Shown here in pieces: positions 1 through 12,209 of a DNA stretch of 64,000 nucleotides; the first letter of the stretch is position 1; each line of letters starts with the position of its first letter. This stretch comes from Himantopus leucocephalus (taxonomy: Eukaryota; Chordata; Aves; Charadriiformes; Recurvirostridae), in assembly GCA_003993805.1 (NCBI GenBank), contig RSEF01000014.1, positions 4,559,769 to 4,623,768 on the forward strand, written 5' to 3'. Made by a program: the position numbers and the translations under genes. Below the pieces are notes generated by a model, which was not told the DNA's origin, ran no database searches, and saw only the letters and a list, made by a program, of their open reading frames with translations.

Positions 1-844
1 CAAATACTCAACATCCATTGCTCTCTCCTGCAGTGTCACATCTTTGCACTGAATGCCGAGTATCTGTTTCTGCTATCAGTGATGGATAAATTCCTAATGC
101 ACTGCGTCGAGACAGCGCGTGGATTTTTCAAGGAGGGATCATTCAAGAAGCTTCTAGCAAACTCTACCTCAGTTTAAGTGACTACAGGATTAACAGAGTG
201 AGACCTAGCAAAGAAAGCAAGCTCTGGGATTTGAAAGCAACCAAAGTGAAATGTCTTCTGGAAAATGGACCTGAGGATCTTTAGGGGTTTTTTTAAGAGC
301 TGGAGTGCTATTCCTCTTAAAATGGGTTATGGGTGGGGTTTAGGAATCCTTTTCTGGACTCCAGCTTTCTGTATAATGCATTTTCTCCCATAGATACAGC
401 ACGTATTCTCCTTCCAGAGCACAGTGAGTAAGGAGTACAGTCTCAGGATGAAATCTTTCCAGCATTATCTGTTGTAAAATACACAGCTGGATTGATTCCC
501 AGGTCCATTCTCATCTCTTTTGACTTGCAAAGCCATGGCAAGACTCCAGGAAAGAGGTGGAGCACCCTGTAAAAATGCAGAGTGCTCACTACACCCAAAT
601 AGCTTAAAATCCGAAGGTATTGCCTAAAGGAGTTTGCTGTGCAAAGGAATTATAGTACAGGAGGCAACAAAAAGACAAACAAATTTAAGTTAATGGACAG
701 AGACATTTATAAAACATAGCTCCTTTGTACCTTGGTGTAAATTCTGCCCCTGCTCCTCTTTCCTCAGTTGAGGTTATGGGCCTAAATGCAGCAAAACAGT
801 TAGAGCACGTTCCATCACAGATGCTTATGTCAATGAAAACTCCA

Positions 845-905
845 AAATAGGAGGTAAGACCTCGATCCTGCAGGGACCGTGGCGCACGCGGAGCTATATG
901 CTGCT
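845..905. repeat. Possible ancient amniote interspersed repeat trace
   Basis: The core gatcctgcaggga followed by a gcgcacgc-like segment resembles a decayed dispersed repeat seen widely in turtle, crocodile and bird DNA, where gatcctgcaaagacttacg-type text recurs. It would be in the opposite orientation to the trace at 55930-55995. The resemblance is from memory and the family name is uncertain. The match is short, so chance is possible. Confidence 0.3.
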
Positions 906-1693
906 GCGCGGTCCCCGGGGGTCGGTGGAGCTCTGTACAAGGAATGCTGCAAAGAGGTTCTGCCCTCGAGGGATGCTATCACCCACCACGAAGCATGACA
1001 GAATTCATACTACCCTTTCTAGTCCCGTAAGAATTTATGCAAAGAAGAGCTGAGTAGGAATTTTCCATCGAAATGCTTTTTCAAAAGAAAATACAGTTTC
1101 TGAAGGTGGATGAATTGATGCCTTCTTGCAGTTTTTCATTGGAAAAAAAATCCGCCTTGAGACTTACAAACTCATGCTGCCTTGGTAAACACGCACATAC
1201 ATTCTGGCAAATGGTACAACGCTGACATGTCATCTCATTGTCTTGGGAATAAGTAGCAGATCTGTGAGTATCGGTGAGAAGAAACAGATGATTCTTTCTT
1301 GGCTACTTCATGCTAGTGAAAATTTCCCTGCTTGAGCATCTTTAATAGGCACTTCAATACTTTCACATAAATCGTTTAGAGTTTATAGGGTTTGCTCAAT
1401 GCTTTGAAAAAAACATGGAGGAAAGGATCCCTTATCTGGTACTGGTTGATATTGCGGGAATTTTGCCCTACTAGATAACACAGATCAGACCCAAACTGTC
1501 TTGTGGGTCTTTACGCGAGAGAACCAGCATTCGGTCAGTGTGCCAAACTGCACATCTGGCTAGCAGGTTAACGCAGTTGTGGGAAAAGGCACATTCCATT
1601 CCAATTTATAATATACAACAAATGCTTGTTGGTTTTTACAAAAAAAAAAACAAAACCCACAAGTATTTGCTATTCCAAACATAAACTGTGGGA

Positions 1694-1731
1694 GGAAAGA
1701 AAAAAAAAAAAGAAAAGAAAAGAAAGGAAAG
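1694..1731. repeat. A-rich GAAAA-type simple repeat
   Basis: A purine-only tract: about 12 A residues followed by several aaaag units. It is low-complexity sequence with no associated gene. A shorter A10 run lies about 50 bp upstream. Confidence 0.85.
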
Positions 1732-3109
1732 TCTTGTTTTATTTTTCTATATTAACCATAATCCGACATGATGGAAACAGTAAAAAATCAAGCTCATAAG
1801 GATTTCTGATGATGGGATAACCCTAGGTTCTTTGTTCTGAATATAAATTGATACATTAAAATGTGCTCATAAGAACTGCAGCTTTAGTGTGAGTAGCCAA
1901 GAATAAGAAACTCAGCTTCATAAAATGACACCTAATGTAAAAGCTGTCCAAAAGACATTGTTCTATACATACTCCCAAAATGGCCCATTTGCTTATGAAG
2001 CAAAAGAACGGGTAAAAAATGCAGGCTGCCCCAGAAGCTTGTTGTTCAAAACTGGGTTTGTACACATGTTTCGAAGTTGGTGCTTCTTTATTACAAGCCT
2101 TTATAAACCCAGTCAACCCAATTCCAATGAAAATTAGCTTTTGCTTCTTTTATTTTCCTTTATGGAACAGTATGGGACATGAAAACACCCTTCTACGCTG
2201 GTGGAATCACTCTTCCTTCCTCCAGAGAAAACTCCTGGTGAAATTATTGCCCTATACATTCAACTACAAAGTCAAAACCAGGATTTTACCCTCTTCCCTA
2301 GATATGGATTTATTTGCAGGTTTGCTTTTAGTTAGACTAGCACATCGGGGGTAGTTCTACCGGCTGTAGTAAGACACTCTGTCTCTACCCCTTACGCTCT
2401 ATAGTGAAGCTCAGACTGTGATAAACGCTATTTTAAGTGATATAGATTAAATTTCCATTAACTGATTACCACTGAACTTATGCTGATTTGATGTCAGCCC
2501 AGTTCCAGGGATATACAAACAGAATTTGAAATGATGAAGGTCTTTTGGGAGATGAGAACTGAAAGCAAAGTGTAATTTTTTCCCAAAGTAAGTAAAGCTG
2601 GCTTGAGACTAATTGTATTAGGCTTTATACCCTTTCTGCCACAGCAGCTGAGGATATGAATGTTTTAAATTAGTGAAGGCAATTTCTTAGTGGAAACGAG
2701 CCTTGGTGGCCAGTTAGACAGACAGGTAGGGAGAATAAGCTCAACACATTTCATGAGAGTAGGCGGCTGGGTAAGGAAGAGAAATCCTATTAGTGCCCAG
2801 TTAAAAGAATGGCTCTATCATGAATTCAGTGCTTATTAGAGGATCCAGAGGGACTCCTGCCATAGAGATGCAAATCCATAGGAAATTAGGTCCCTGAATT
2901 CCAGTGCTCAAGGAATCGCTGGTTTTGTGGCGGTGTTCTCAAATACGAATGGTGAGAAATCGGTCTCATTTATATTTCTGTAAATCAAGAGTAACCCCAG
3001 AGCAAGGAGATGGAGTCATCATTCTTAGATATTCCAACAGCTCCCATGGCCTCAGAATCTGAGTGCTTTCTCTGTCTGCGTGGATCCATTACTGCCTGTG
3101 CGCTGGGGA

Positions 3110-3165
3110 GATGGTAATATCCTCATTTCTCAGATTGCACCTGAGACAGAGAGAGACTGCAGTCT
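3110..3165 (-). repeat. Possible MIR-type SINE relic
   Basis: The order gagatggtaatatcctcat, then a cagattg-like segment, then gagacagagagagact follows the reverse complement of the MIR 3' half. In MIR this reads roughly 'ataatatccccatttctcag ... gaggcacagagagact'. It is short and diverged, so this is a recognition by pattern; a profile search would be needed to confirm it. Confidence 0.4.
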
Positions 3166-6100
3166 TGTTTCCTAACAAGATTTAAATCTATTACTTCTAT
3201 TGCTTTCATTACAAATCAGGGGACTTCAGATGCTCTGTACTAGGCAGCTCGCTCCAGAAAACGCGTGTTGGAGGATGGAGTTGAGCTGACACGTTTTGCA
3301 TCCATGGTTACCTCCTTAATGGCAGAGCCTACTTCCCTGGCTGGGGGAGACTCTGGCTCCTCCTCGCGATGTCACACCCTGTACAGCTGATGCAGGAGGG
3401 AAATGCGAAGGGAAGGGAGGGGGAGAAAGATGCTTTCATTTTCACTTCATCGTTTTGGGAGGTGATCAGATGCTGCAGTATTCTGCAAGAACTGGGTAGA
3501 CAGCGGAATCCATCGTCTGATGGCAGTTGCTCGGTTGCAGTGTCTCACTTTAGGGCGTTGCTTCTTTCCTGGCTTTCCAGAGAAGATTCCTCCCAGGGTA
3601 ACGATGAAAAACTAGTCACAAATCAACACAACTCAGAATAGATGAGAATCATAAAATATTGCAAAAGAAAGCAAACAATACAAAAGCCCAGTGCTTTCAT
3701 CATGCAGGGAAAGACCTCCAGAACACCAAGGAATTTTGGAAGTATTTCAGAGACTCAGAAATCATGAAACTTAGACGTTTTTCCTCTCAAGGCTTTTCCT
3801 TCTCTCTTTCCTCTCTCCTCCCCAGTGAATCACTCCGTAGAAGAATACATTACCTGCAAACACAGCAGGAGTCTTGCCCTTAGTATAAGAGAGCAGATTA
3901 TAATGAGTATCATACTAAAGAAGAGGGAATAGAGAGCATCAGCAGCCAAAAAAGATATGCAATTTGTGGGGTATGATGTAACTCAGACAAGATCTCAGTG
4001 ATGGGGTGGAAATAAAACAATGTCAGTCACTGTGAATTAATTATTCCGCTATAAAAACAAGTCAGTGGAGCCACCCCGCACACAGTTGTATCGAGTCGTG
4101 AGGTTTGGCCATCACGCAGGAAAGTGGTCGTTCCAGCCTGCCCGAGGGCACGTGCGCGGCGCTGGTAGGGTACCGCACGTCTCATTGCAGGGCAGGCAGG
4201 CTCGCAGAGTTGAGGCAAAATTGCAATTTCCATTATAATCCCTTTATATTGAAGAGCCTATAAACCCAGCCAGAAAATTTTGCTTTAGGCTGAAACTGAG
4301 CTGACAAGGTCTCAGCACAAGAGCAAGTGTATCCAGTGGGGAATGCTCTTCATTGTGCCGAGAACAAGGTTTGATTTAATGAATGAGAGGAGGTAAGACC
4401 ATAATTATTCTCTTAGAGGGAAAGAGAACAAGCAAAACATTAAAATGTACACAATACCAATTCCTGCGGCTGTTTGGAAGCACAGATAGGCCTTACATCA
4501 GTAACGGATACACCTGCAAGGCAACAGAGCCGTTGCTGTGCCTCGCGGCAGAGTTCGGTTTCTGCACTGACACTCTGAAATGTCCGATGAAAAGTCCACA
4601 CTGTGCCCAGGCCTGAACTTCTCTCTCCACCTTCAAAGCAGGGCTCACTCAACCTTTCCGTTGCACCCTCAACTGCATAAAACACAGCAGCGCTAATTTC
4701 GCCTTCCTTAGTTGGTGAAAGGTAGAGGCAAAGAATCCCACCACGAGTGTCCGCGGAGCAAAATTTGTCATCGCATCTTGCTGTCACTACCATCGTCTGG
4801 GCAGCTGTAGCAAACCAGTCTATAAATGCTGTTGGAGACTGAATCGCCTAAAGCCCTTGGAGGTTTATAATGATGCTCCAGTATTTTTTACAGATAATTT
4901 GGAAACAAATCTTAACCACGACCTTTACTCCATGCTGACAGTGCTTCCCATCCTAACAGTCAACATCCATTAAAAAGCAACCATTAACTGGAGAAGAGTT
5001 GAAACAGGGACGGGAGCAGATACTCAGTTGGGTGGGCAGAATGGGTGTGAAGTTTCTATCTGCCTCTCTTCTAAGCTATCACATTTTTCCCTCTTTGCAG
5101 AGATTTAGCCTGGAGAGGTGGGTTCAGAGAGTCACACTGGCAGTCCCCTTGCTGAGCATTTGGCTTGTGCTGTTAGTGAGCACTTGGGGCATCTGGGGGC
5201 CTGCCAAATGTCACAACTCTAAAATGAACTACTGCAGGCACAGACGTAATATTTTGCAGGAAAAAATCCCAACAAACAAACAAAAAGAAAACCCAAAACA
5301 AATAAAACCAAACAAACCCTAGTGGAGTGACTTTTTTTAGTGTTTCCATCTTCTGGGCTTACACCGTAAGTGAATGGGATAGTTGATAGCCAAAGGAGAT
5401 GACCAGTTTGGTTAGGATTTTCGGAGGAGCTCAGAGGAGTTACCAGTTATCAGTGATTACAAATTGCTGTTGGAGCTGTAACTTTCTTTCAGAACGAGGA
5501 GCTGAACAAATCACTGCAGTGAAAATGCGGCGTTGAAGATGCAGCTCTTTGGCTGCCCCTATGAGTTGCTCCTAACCAGCTCCCCAGTAAATGAGCGATA
5601 CTTCAGTAAAGAAGTGAACTTTCTTATAGGCAGGAGATGCTGTAGCAACAAGAAACAGCAATTACTGTGAAGCAGCTGAGTGCCCAGAGGTTCCTGCTGA
5701 AGGTGACCCTGTCCATACGCTTTGAAGACGGCAGCCTTGCTGCTCAGACGCCACGGACCGTGAGACGCGCTGCGCTCGCAGGGACTGCACTCACCACTCC
5801 ATCTTATCCGTGTGCCAAAAGCTTCCTTTGAAATGCTGAGCAGGGACTGATTGTCACATCAAGGTGTGTTTTGCTGTTTTGTAACTTTGGGGGGTTTTTA
5901 CTACATTCACAAGGGTGAGACCGTACGACTCACTCACACCTTCCCTGGATGAGTGGTCAAACACAAGTTCAGACTCTGGAGGTGAAAACCAGTTTCCCTA
6001 ATCCCCTGTCCTGCTCGGACTTGAAACAGGAGCTTTCTATAACTCGTTAACTTGCAGGCATTAAGGGGATTGTCTTTTGCTTGTGCGTAGCCGGAGAGTT

Positions 6101-6973
6101 AATGCATTTAACGACGATCTTCCAGCCTGCTGTTTGCTGTACGGAACGCTGCCATACCAACTAATTCTATCGGAACTCAGCAGAGCATGCATTTACCTAC
6201 TATGTGTGTTTTTACACACGTTTTGGAGTCCTATGTGAAATGTGCTTCAATATTTGCCTATTAGTATTAGTAATCTAAAACCATCTTGGAACTTTTTCAA
6301 AGGACTGCTAGCATAAAAGCTTATTTTACCTATGTACGTATTTCAGTCTGTGATTTGGAAATACCTACTGTATGGACTGGATCCACCTACAGACCCTTCA
6401 ACAGCTGTTCTCTCAAGGGCTCCCAGAAGGCTGCCACCAGCTTTGTCACACGGGGGTTTGTCCCCGCGGAGTGTTACAGCCCGGGGTGGCATAGTGTGAT
6501 GGTAGCAGCACTCAAAAGTGCTCCTGCAATGATAATGCACTTCAACAAACTGCACGGGGCAATGGGGCTTGAGGACATTCACATCCCCGTGGGCGACATT
6601 CAGGCCAGGCAACACATTAGGTTAATGCTAAAACCACGGGGAATAGATGTCAGACATCTCCGATGGTGTGTCCTAAATGAAAATATTGTTTTTAAATCAG
6701 TTACTCTATCTTAGGGGAGGACAGAGGGTAAACATTTTTGTGAATTATGATTGACCTGAAGTACTGTCAAAGGTTTCTTGTGGGCATATGTGAAAAATCC
6801 CTCTATTTCCCCCCTGAACACAGATATTTCAAGTTTCTAAATGGGGAGAAAATCTCTGGAGAGGAAGATATAGCAAATAAAATTTAATCTATAAATGTCG
6901 CTCTTTAAAGGCACAGTCCAAGCTCTCCATTTTATCTTCTTGACAAAGCAAAACAACTCAATTTTGAACTTGC
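3166..6973. other. Unique non-coding sequence, no gene seen
   Basis: The open frames are at most about 107 codons and none is recognisable. A TATAAAA string near 4049 has no CpG island or plausible first exon after it. A run of AAAC/AAAAC-like units at about 5273-5320 is low-complexity. I see nothing else that supports a feature. Confidence 0.6.
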
Positions 6974-7040
6974 TCACATTGATTTTACATCAGGGAATTC
7001 CACCAATTTCTGGGAAATTATTGATCTAAGTGAGATCAAA
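6974..7040. repeat. Ancient amniote interspersed repeat trace
   Basis: The order cacattgattttacatcagg, then gaattccaccaattt, then gatctaagtgagatcaaaa follows a common decayed amniote repeat. In that repeat 'attgatttacaccag', 'gaattccactgacttc' and 'gtaagtgagatcagaat' recur in this order. I recall the pattern from turtle, crocodile and bird genomes and cannot name the family with certainty. Traces with the same vocabulary occur at about 11600, 34100, 49900, 55930 and 56400. Confidence 0.45.
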
Positions 7041-8081
7041 AATCCATCCTTTTCTTTCTTTTCCTTCAAAATTCTTTTTCAACTATTGATTATGGTGGTG
7101 TGATGTGGCTTATTGACTCTGAGCTAATAATGACCAAGTGCTTTGGGACAAACCAAACTGGCTTAATGGGCCACAACACCAGAATTGATCCCTATAATGA
7201 CCCAGAAATTAATTAAACTAATCGTTCCCATGTAGCCATGTACCAGGAGGCCTCTAGTATTGTCACCCACCTGACTACAGTATTTAAGCCCACACAAGTT
7301 CCAGCTGTTGAATAATATGAAGGGATCACCCACCTCTAGCGCCTAGAAGCGGGGTCAGCACAGAGATGCTCGCGGTAACCCTGAGGGCACCAGGTCTGTG
7401 CGGCGCAGTTAGGATTGAGCCAATTGGAAGCAATAGCAGTTTCTTGCCCTCGTTTGTTCTTTCTTTCTTTTCTGGGGTCAGATGGTTCACATTTATGAAA
7501 GGGCATATTTCTTCTTGATCGCTTAGAGACAGTAATCCTTTCTTGCAGCGTTTACAAGTCTCGGTGTTTTTGAAATATATTTACAGTGCTTGACTTCCAT
7601 AGTGAGCGGCTCCAGATGTGGGATAAAAGCTGCAGCCCAGTGAGGGTGTGTGCCGAGTACAGTCGTAGCTTGTTCTTCCCAACCCAAAGGCAGAAGGCTA
7701 CGGATTAATTGTGTATAATGATGTACCCCCCCGCCAAACGGCGTGCAGGAGCTTGCAGGGCAAACCAGAGTCCAAACCAGACCTGAACTGTGCCAATGGC
7801 AGAGACAGCTCTGTCTCCACAGGAGAGCGAAGGTGTCTTGAGGCCGTAGGACTGCCACCACGTGAAGCGGCAGTGTGGCAGCTGGTGGCACTAATGGGGG
7901 ACGAGACCCCCTCCCTAATGCCTTTGGGTAAATCCACACGGACATACTGGGTTTTACGAGGCTAAAAGGTCTGCTTTCTTCTCTGCTCTGACTTCTGTCC
8001 GTTTAACTTCACCGGCTTACCAAGTCCCTCCAGGTTCGCAGAGGCTGCAGTAGACTTCAGGCTGGGCCCCATGCTTTTGTA
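7041..8081. other. Unique non-coding sequence, no gene seen
   Basis: Frames of up to about 140 codons on the minus strand (7523-7945) overlap open frames on the plus strand in the same GC-richer patch. None resembles a known protein, so I treat them as chance. No repeats are recognised. Confidence 0.55.
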
Positions 8082-8157
8082 AGAATCTTTTTTTTTTTTT
8101 CAGCATCCTTTTTCTGTANAGAATCTTTTTTTTTTTTTACAGCATCCTTTTTCTGTA
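8082..8157. repeat. Duplicated 37/38-bp segment split by single N
   Basis: The segment agaatc, T13, cagcatcctttttctgta occurs at 8082-8118. It occurs again at 8120-8157 with one extra A before the cagcatcc part. The only base between the copies is an N at 8119. Two near-identical copies flanking a one-base gap are best explained as an unmerged contig overlap at a poly-T tract. A real tandem duplication is less likely but not excluded. Confidence 0.85.
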
Positions 8158-8639
8158 ATTCTACATGAGGCTCTTTGTGCTTCCAGTAAAACCACTGTAA
8201 AACAATAAATTTCCCCCAGGTACAGTGGTGTGGTGGAGAGTGAGATATGGTCCTTAAAGAAGATTCAGGTCAGGGGGCTTAGAAGTGAGCGTATGTGTGG
8301 GAAATGTGAGGCTGAGGAGCGAAACGCCTTCCGGAAGGTGGGGGATGCACACTCATCAGTGAAGCTGCCTTCCCTCTCCAGCTAGCACCTTAACCCGACC
8401 GAAGGGCACGGTCCATCCCATACCCGTACCTACCCCTCTTCCCCTGCCGCCTGGATTTTGCAATTACTGGCAATTCCCTTGCTGTCAGGGAGATATTTTT
8501 CTCTGGCACATGGAGTTAATTCTTCTGAAGTTACCCAAGCAATCCAGTTCGCGTGGCCCTGCCTCTCTCTGCGGGGTGAACCAGATTTGGGGACCTTTGG
8601 GAAATTGTCTTTAAAGTCTCTGTCTGGTTTGAACTATCA
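8158..8639. other. Unique non-coding sequence, no gene seen
   Basis: Mixed composition with no recognisable repeat, coding exon or RNA gene. A pyrimidine-rich stretch runs from about 8390 to 8450. Confidence 0.55.
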
Positions 8640-9400
8640 CACGAATGCAAACGCACCCCCCGTTATCCCTGTCCGCTCTGCTGCGGATCGGCCCAACTCA
8701 GCGTCGTTCAGGAGCCTCTGGGGACCGTCTTCCACTGCCAGGTGATGAAATCCCCCAAAATAAGAAATCTGAAATTAAAAGGGGAAAGCAGAATGGCATG
8801 CGGTGTGGTCACTCCGCGGGGGGGGGGAGCAAAGCCTGGCAGTTGTTCCTGTTTGGAAACAGAATGTGTTTGAGCTGTGAAGCTGACAGCAATCCCACGC
8901 AGGGGGCTCAGAGCCACCGGTCTCCCTCCCCCCCCCCGCTGCAGGTCTGCAGCCCCCACTTGGGGGCAGCGGGGGGGGTTAAGGGCCTCTCCTCAGCAGG
9001 AGAGGCGGCAGCTGCTGCCCTGAGTGCGTGGGGGTGGCGGGGCAGGGACAGCTGTCCTCAGTTACCCCTTTCCTCACCCAGAAGATGACTCTGCTCCAGC
9101 CTGGCTGAAGCCCGGGGTGCGGAGGTCGGGCTGGGTGAGCGCTGGGGTGGGGAGGCGGTCGTGTTCCCCCCCTTTCCCCTGCTGAGGGCGGTTGGTGTTA
9201 GGGAAAGGAGCAGAGGCTTCTTTTGGAAGTTGCCTTTTCTGCAGCGCTCTAAGCCTGGTTGCCTCGTGTTTGGGGGGGGCTGTTCGGGTGCTGGTCCTGG
9301 GAAGCTCTGTTTGCTCCCTCCCTCTGCGCCTTTTCCACAAAAGAGAAAAAAAAGCAAACGGGGAGAAGCTGTCTCAGGAGCTCAAACCGGAGAAGGGCAT
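8640..9400. other. GC-rich patch with G runs
   Basis: The patch has long homopurine and homopyrimidine runs: G10 at 8818-8827, a C run near 8930-8938, and G8 near 8971-8978. A perfect 6-bp hairpin lies at 8952-8967 (stem gccccc/gggggc, loop actt). CpG is present but sparse for the GC level, so it is less island-like than 10200-10720 or 37020-37710. Open frames exist on both strands and none resembles a known protein. The G runs could form G-quadruplexes; this is inference. Confidence 0.5.
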
Positions 9401-10199
9401 GGGAGGAAAAGAAACAAATACGGATGAAACAGCCCAACAGACCTGAGATAAGTTCAGGTATCTCAACAGAAAGCTTTATATGAAAATGTCTCCAGACCTC
9501 ACGCTTCTGTTTTTTAATGAGTGGTCCTCGTTGGTGTCTGGATCGTTAAGCAAAGGGGTCATTTCCCCAGAGCAGGACTCGGTCGTGGTAACGAGACCTC
9601 ACTGCGACCCCTCTGTGCTTTATCTGCCCTGCAGGGAAGGAGGCTCTCTCCGCCTGGCTGCCCCTTTCTGGAAGCAGAAAGCAGATTTTCAACAGTATTC
9701 TGATATCACGGAGCTTTATAAGGTATGGATAAATCCTCAGAATTACTGAGAGGTTGGGAAAAGGGCTTTATTTTAACTCTTCTGGCCAGACACAGTCTCT
9801 GCCTAGACAACACTCTGCACTGTATGAATGGAGAGTGAGTGATCTTGGGGGGTTCGTCTCTTGGAAGGAGCAACTGACTGTATAGGGCTCATTAATTATC
9901 GATGCACACGTGTAAGAGAGAAATAGGGAGATTCTTTGTCTCTGTGGAGAAGAGCTCTGCAGAACGAAACAGATGCTGTACGCGTTTAATCCCACCCTGG
10001 GGCGGCTGCCCAAGGAGTGGGCTGAGCCTCGTGTCCGTCTGTCTGGTGTGCTGCAGGCACAGGCCAGCTGTGGGTTAGCCTTGGCAAAGGAAGAGAAGAA
10101 TAATTAGGCTTTGGATCGCCTTTTAAATCCTGGACCACCCTTGCCTACCGCAGCCTTAAACACAGGTCTGCATTTCACCTAACGCTGAAACAGAAAGGG
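9401..10199. other. Unique non-coding sequence, no gene seen
   Basis: No recognisable repeat, exon or RNA gene. Open frames are at most about 90 codons. Confidence 0.55.
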
Positions 10200-10720
10200 G
10201 CTCCGGTGGCTGAGGAGCTGGAGGTGAGCAGCCCCCCGGAGTAAGCCCCGGGGCGCCGCGTGGGGTCCCGCTGGTGGGAGCGGAGCCGCAGAACTGGTCT
10301 CCTCTCCCCTGTCGGGCTGTGTAACGTGCTCAGACAAAGAGTAACGCGCTCGGCCAGCCTCGCTCCGAGAAGGTCACGGAGGGCTGCTCGTTAGGAAGCA
10401 CAGATACATCCCCGCATTCGAGGGCACCAGAAGAGACTGGGATCGATTGTGCAATAGTGCTGCAGATGATAACACTGGGACGCGGTGCTGGCTGCCCAGG
10501 CTAGGCACGGCACGCCAACCGGCGCAGGGCTGCCGCTGTGCCCGCCGGGAAGAGCGCTCCGCGGTTCACCGAAACGGTCCGGCAGCAAGTGCCGCTGTTC
10601 CTGGCTGGCCGTCCCGACGCAGGCACCCCCCCGGCCCAGGGGGCACAAATAGCTTTAGCGGGGGGGACGGCTGCTCAGAAGGGTCGGGCAGGGCGAGCAC
10701 TCGGGGAGGGTGACCCTGGA
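10200..10720. other. CpG-rich cluster, orphan CpG island candidate
   Basis: By eye I count roughly 46 CpG dinucleotides in about 520 bp of GC-rich sequence, far denser than the flanks. CpG islands of this kind usually mark promoters or other unmethylated regulatory sites in vertebrates. No recognisable first exon, TATA-like element or conserved reading frame accompanies it. Open frames through it (for example 10391-10648 minus, 10447-10713 plus) run on both strands, as expected by chance in GC-rich DNA. Confidence 0.5.
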
Positions 10721-12160
10721 GGAGGTAACAGCAAAGGCTTTGCACGTTTCTGTCTCCAAATATATCTTAACTCTCCTGTTTTAATTTTCTTACTCATAAA
10801 CATGACTTGCTTTTACAAACAAAGGGAGAAATCTTATTTCTTCTCCTAAATCTTGAACTGCAATTACCAAAGCCAGTCAAGGACTAGTTTGCCCAGTTCT
10901 CACTCAGGGCTGATGAGCGTTGGCCGATTAAATCCCTTTTGCTTTGAAAATTCCAGTCAAGATACTTAACCACAAGGAAAAATGGTTTCTGCTGTCTTTT
11001 AACCCTATTTAAAAAAAATTTAGAAAACATTCAGTTTAATTTGGCACTAATTCATTTTAAGCCAATTTTACATAAGCTGTTTTCAACTTTAAAATCTCCT
11101 CGTTGGAAGAAAGTGATCTATCCCAGCTGCCGGACTGGCACGCTCCGAGACCGCTTTGTGCTCAGTCTTTCTGTGCCTGGCAGAGGCCCGCGTGGCACCG
11201 TCCGTGCACTGTGGCCGTGAATTAATGTGCCAAAAGCTTGTTTTATTGACGTTGCTGTTTACTGATGTCGTCACTTTTCTCCAGGCGCTGTGTGTGTGTA
11301 TGTGAAGTCATAGCAGTGTTATATCTAAGAGATGGGCTTGGGCGTGACAGAAAAGTGACCCAAGGTTTAAGCGAAAGCCGAGAGATCGGGGCTTGTGACT
11401 TGTGGAAAGCTGGCTCTGATTGAACTGCTACGCGTACAGCGTTAGCAGCGCACATTGCCTTCTCTGCCAAGCAGTCTTCTTTGTTGCCAGCTTTGCTGTG
11501 CCGCTCGCGGTATTGCTGTCACTGAACTAAGCTTAATTAGCTGGAACTCGTACGTATATCCAAACTTTTGATTGTACAGTGACGTTACACAGAAAGCTGG
11601 CTTGAGTGGTTTGCTCCTGATTTACCCCCAGTTTTCGATGACGTTAGCTAGATTCAGCTCACTTACCCGGTAACTGCAGTACCCATCCAAGCTCTTGAGT
11701 TTCTGAATGACTATTTCAAATGAGTGTGAGTGCGGTGGTGGTAAGAGTGGCGCTTGGGTCCTCCAAGCAGAAGTCAGTAGGACACTTCTCCCCAGTCATG
11801 TCCATGTACNCGTACACCTAAATAATATTTTGGAAAATGCTCAAGCATGTAATTAAGAGGTCCCAAGGAGAAGAAACCTTTTGTTTAATTTGATTTATTT
11901 TTACTAGTTTTTTTGCCTGTTGAAGTGGTGGAAAGTATTCTTGTCCCATCAAAATGACTTGGCTGTCCCAGGGGATCTGACGTGGTCAGAGACAGGCGTG
12001 TGACATGGGACTCTAATGTCTGTTTCTGGGATTAGCTGGGCTGATTTCCCTGGGAAAAGATCAGAAGGGTCTCCTGGGTCATCAGGTGTAGTCCTGTGTA
12101 ATTACACTCGGCTTTCTCCAGCACTTTTCTTTCAAGCTGTGTTCAGCCAAAGGGAAGATC
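10721..12160. other. Unique non-coding sequence, no gene seen
   Basis: The sequence drops to AT-rich at 10980-11100. A short (tg)n stretch lies near 11290. A single N at 11810 sits between gtac and cgtac, too short a repeat to call a duplication. A possible ancient repeat trace lies at 11600-11670. No gene is seen. Confidence 0.55.
11600..11670. repeat. Possible ancient amniote repeat trace
   Basis: The string ttgctcctgatttacccc followed by a segment ending gctcacttac resembles the decayed amniote repeat in which 'gagttgctcctgatttacaccagtgtaagtgag' text recurs. It shares vocabulary with 6974-7040. The match is short and diverged. Confidence 0.3.
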
Positions 12161-12209
12161 TTTTTTCTTTTTTTTCTTTTTTTTTTTTTTGGGGGGGGGG
12201 GGGGNGGGG
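12161..12209. repeat. Poly-T to poly-G low-complexity junction with N
   Basis: A T-rich tract (12161-12190, interrupted by single Cs) changes abruptly to G at 12191-12209. A single N lies at 12205. The homopolymers probably mark a contig join, so the true lengths are unknown. Confidence 0.85.

Larger units (their letters stand above)
1..3109. other. Unique non-coding sequence, no gene seen
   Basis: No open frame here is longer than about 110 codons and none resembles a known protein. Composition is mixed. The stretch contains an A-rich simple repeat (about 1694-1731) and a probable ancient repeat trace (about 845-905), both listed separately. A short GC-rich patch near 870-930 has several CpGs but is too small to call an island. 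I see no splice-bounded conserved exon. Confidence 0.6.

Noticed and set aside
2470..2515. Ancient repeat resemblance ('ttatgctgatttgatgtcag')
   Set aside because: Too short and too diverged to separate from chance.
4049..4055. TATAAAA string as a promoter
   Set aside because: No CpG cluster, first exon or other promoter sign downstream; such strings are frequent in this AT content.
5080..5102. Pyrimidine tract plus tttgcag as a splice acceptor with an exon after it
   Set aside because: The downstream frame shows no conserved domain and no matching donor; acceptor-like strings are common.
6286..6714. 142-codon plus-strand frame as a gene
   Set aside because: No recognisable domain and no splice or promoter context. 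A minus-strand frame overlaps it. Length is compatible with chance in 64 kb read in six frames.
11806..11815. Single N at 11810 as a fourth duplicated join
   Set aside because: Only gtac is shared by the two sides, which is too short to show a duplicated overlap.
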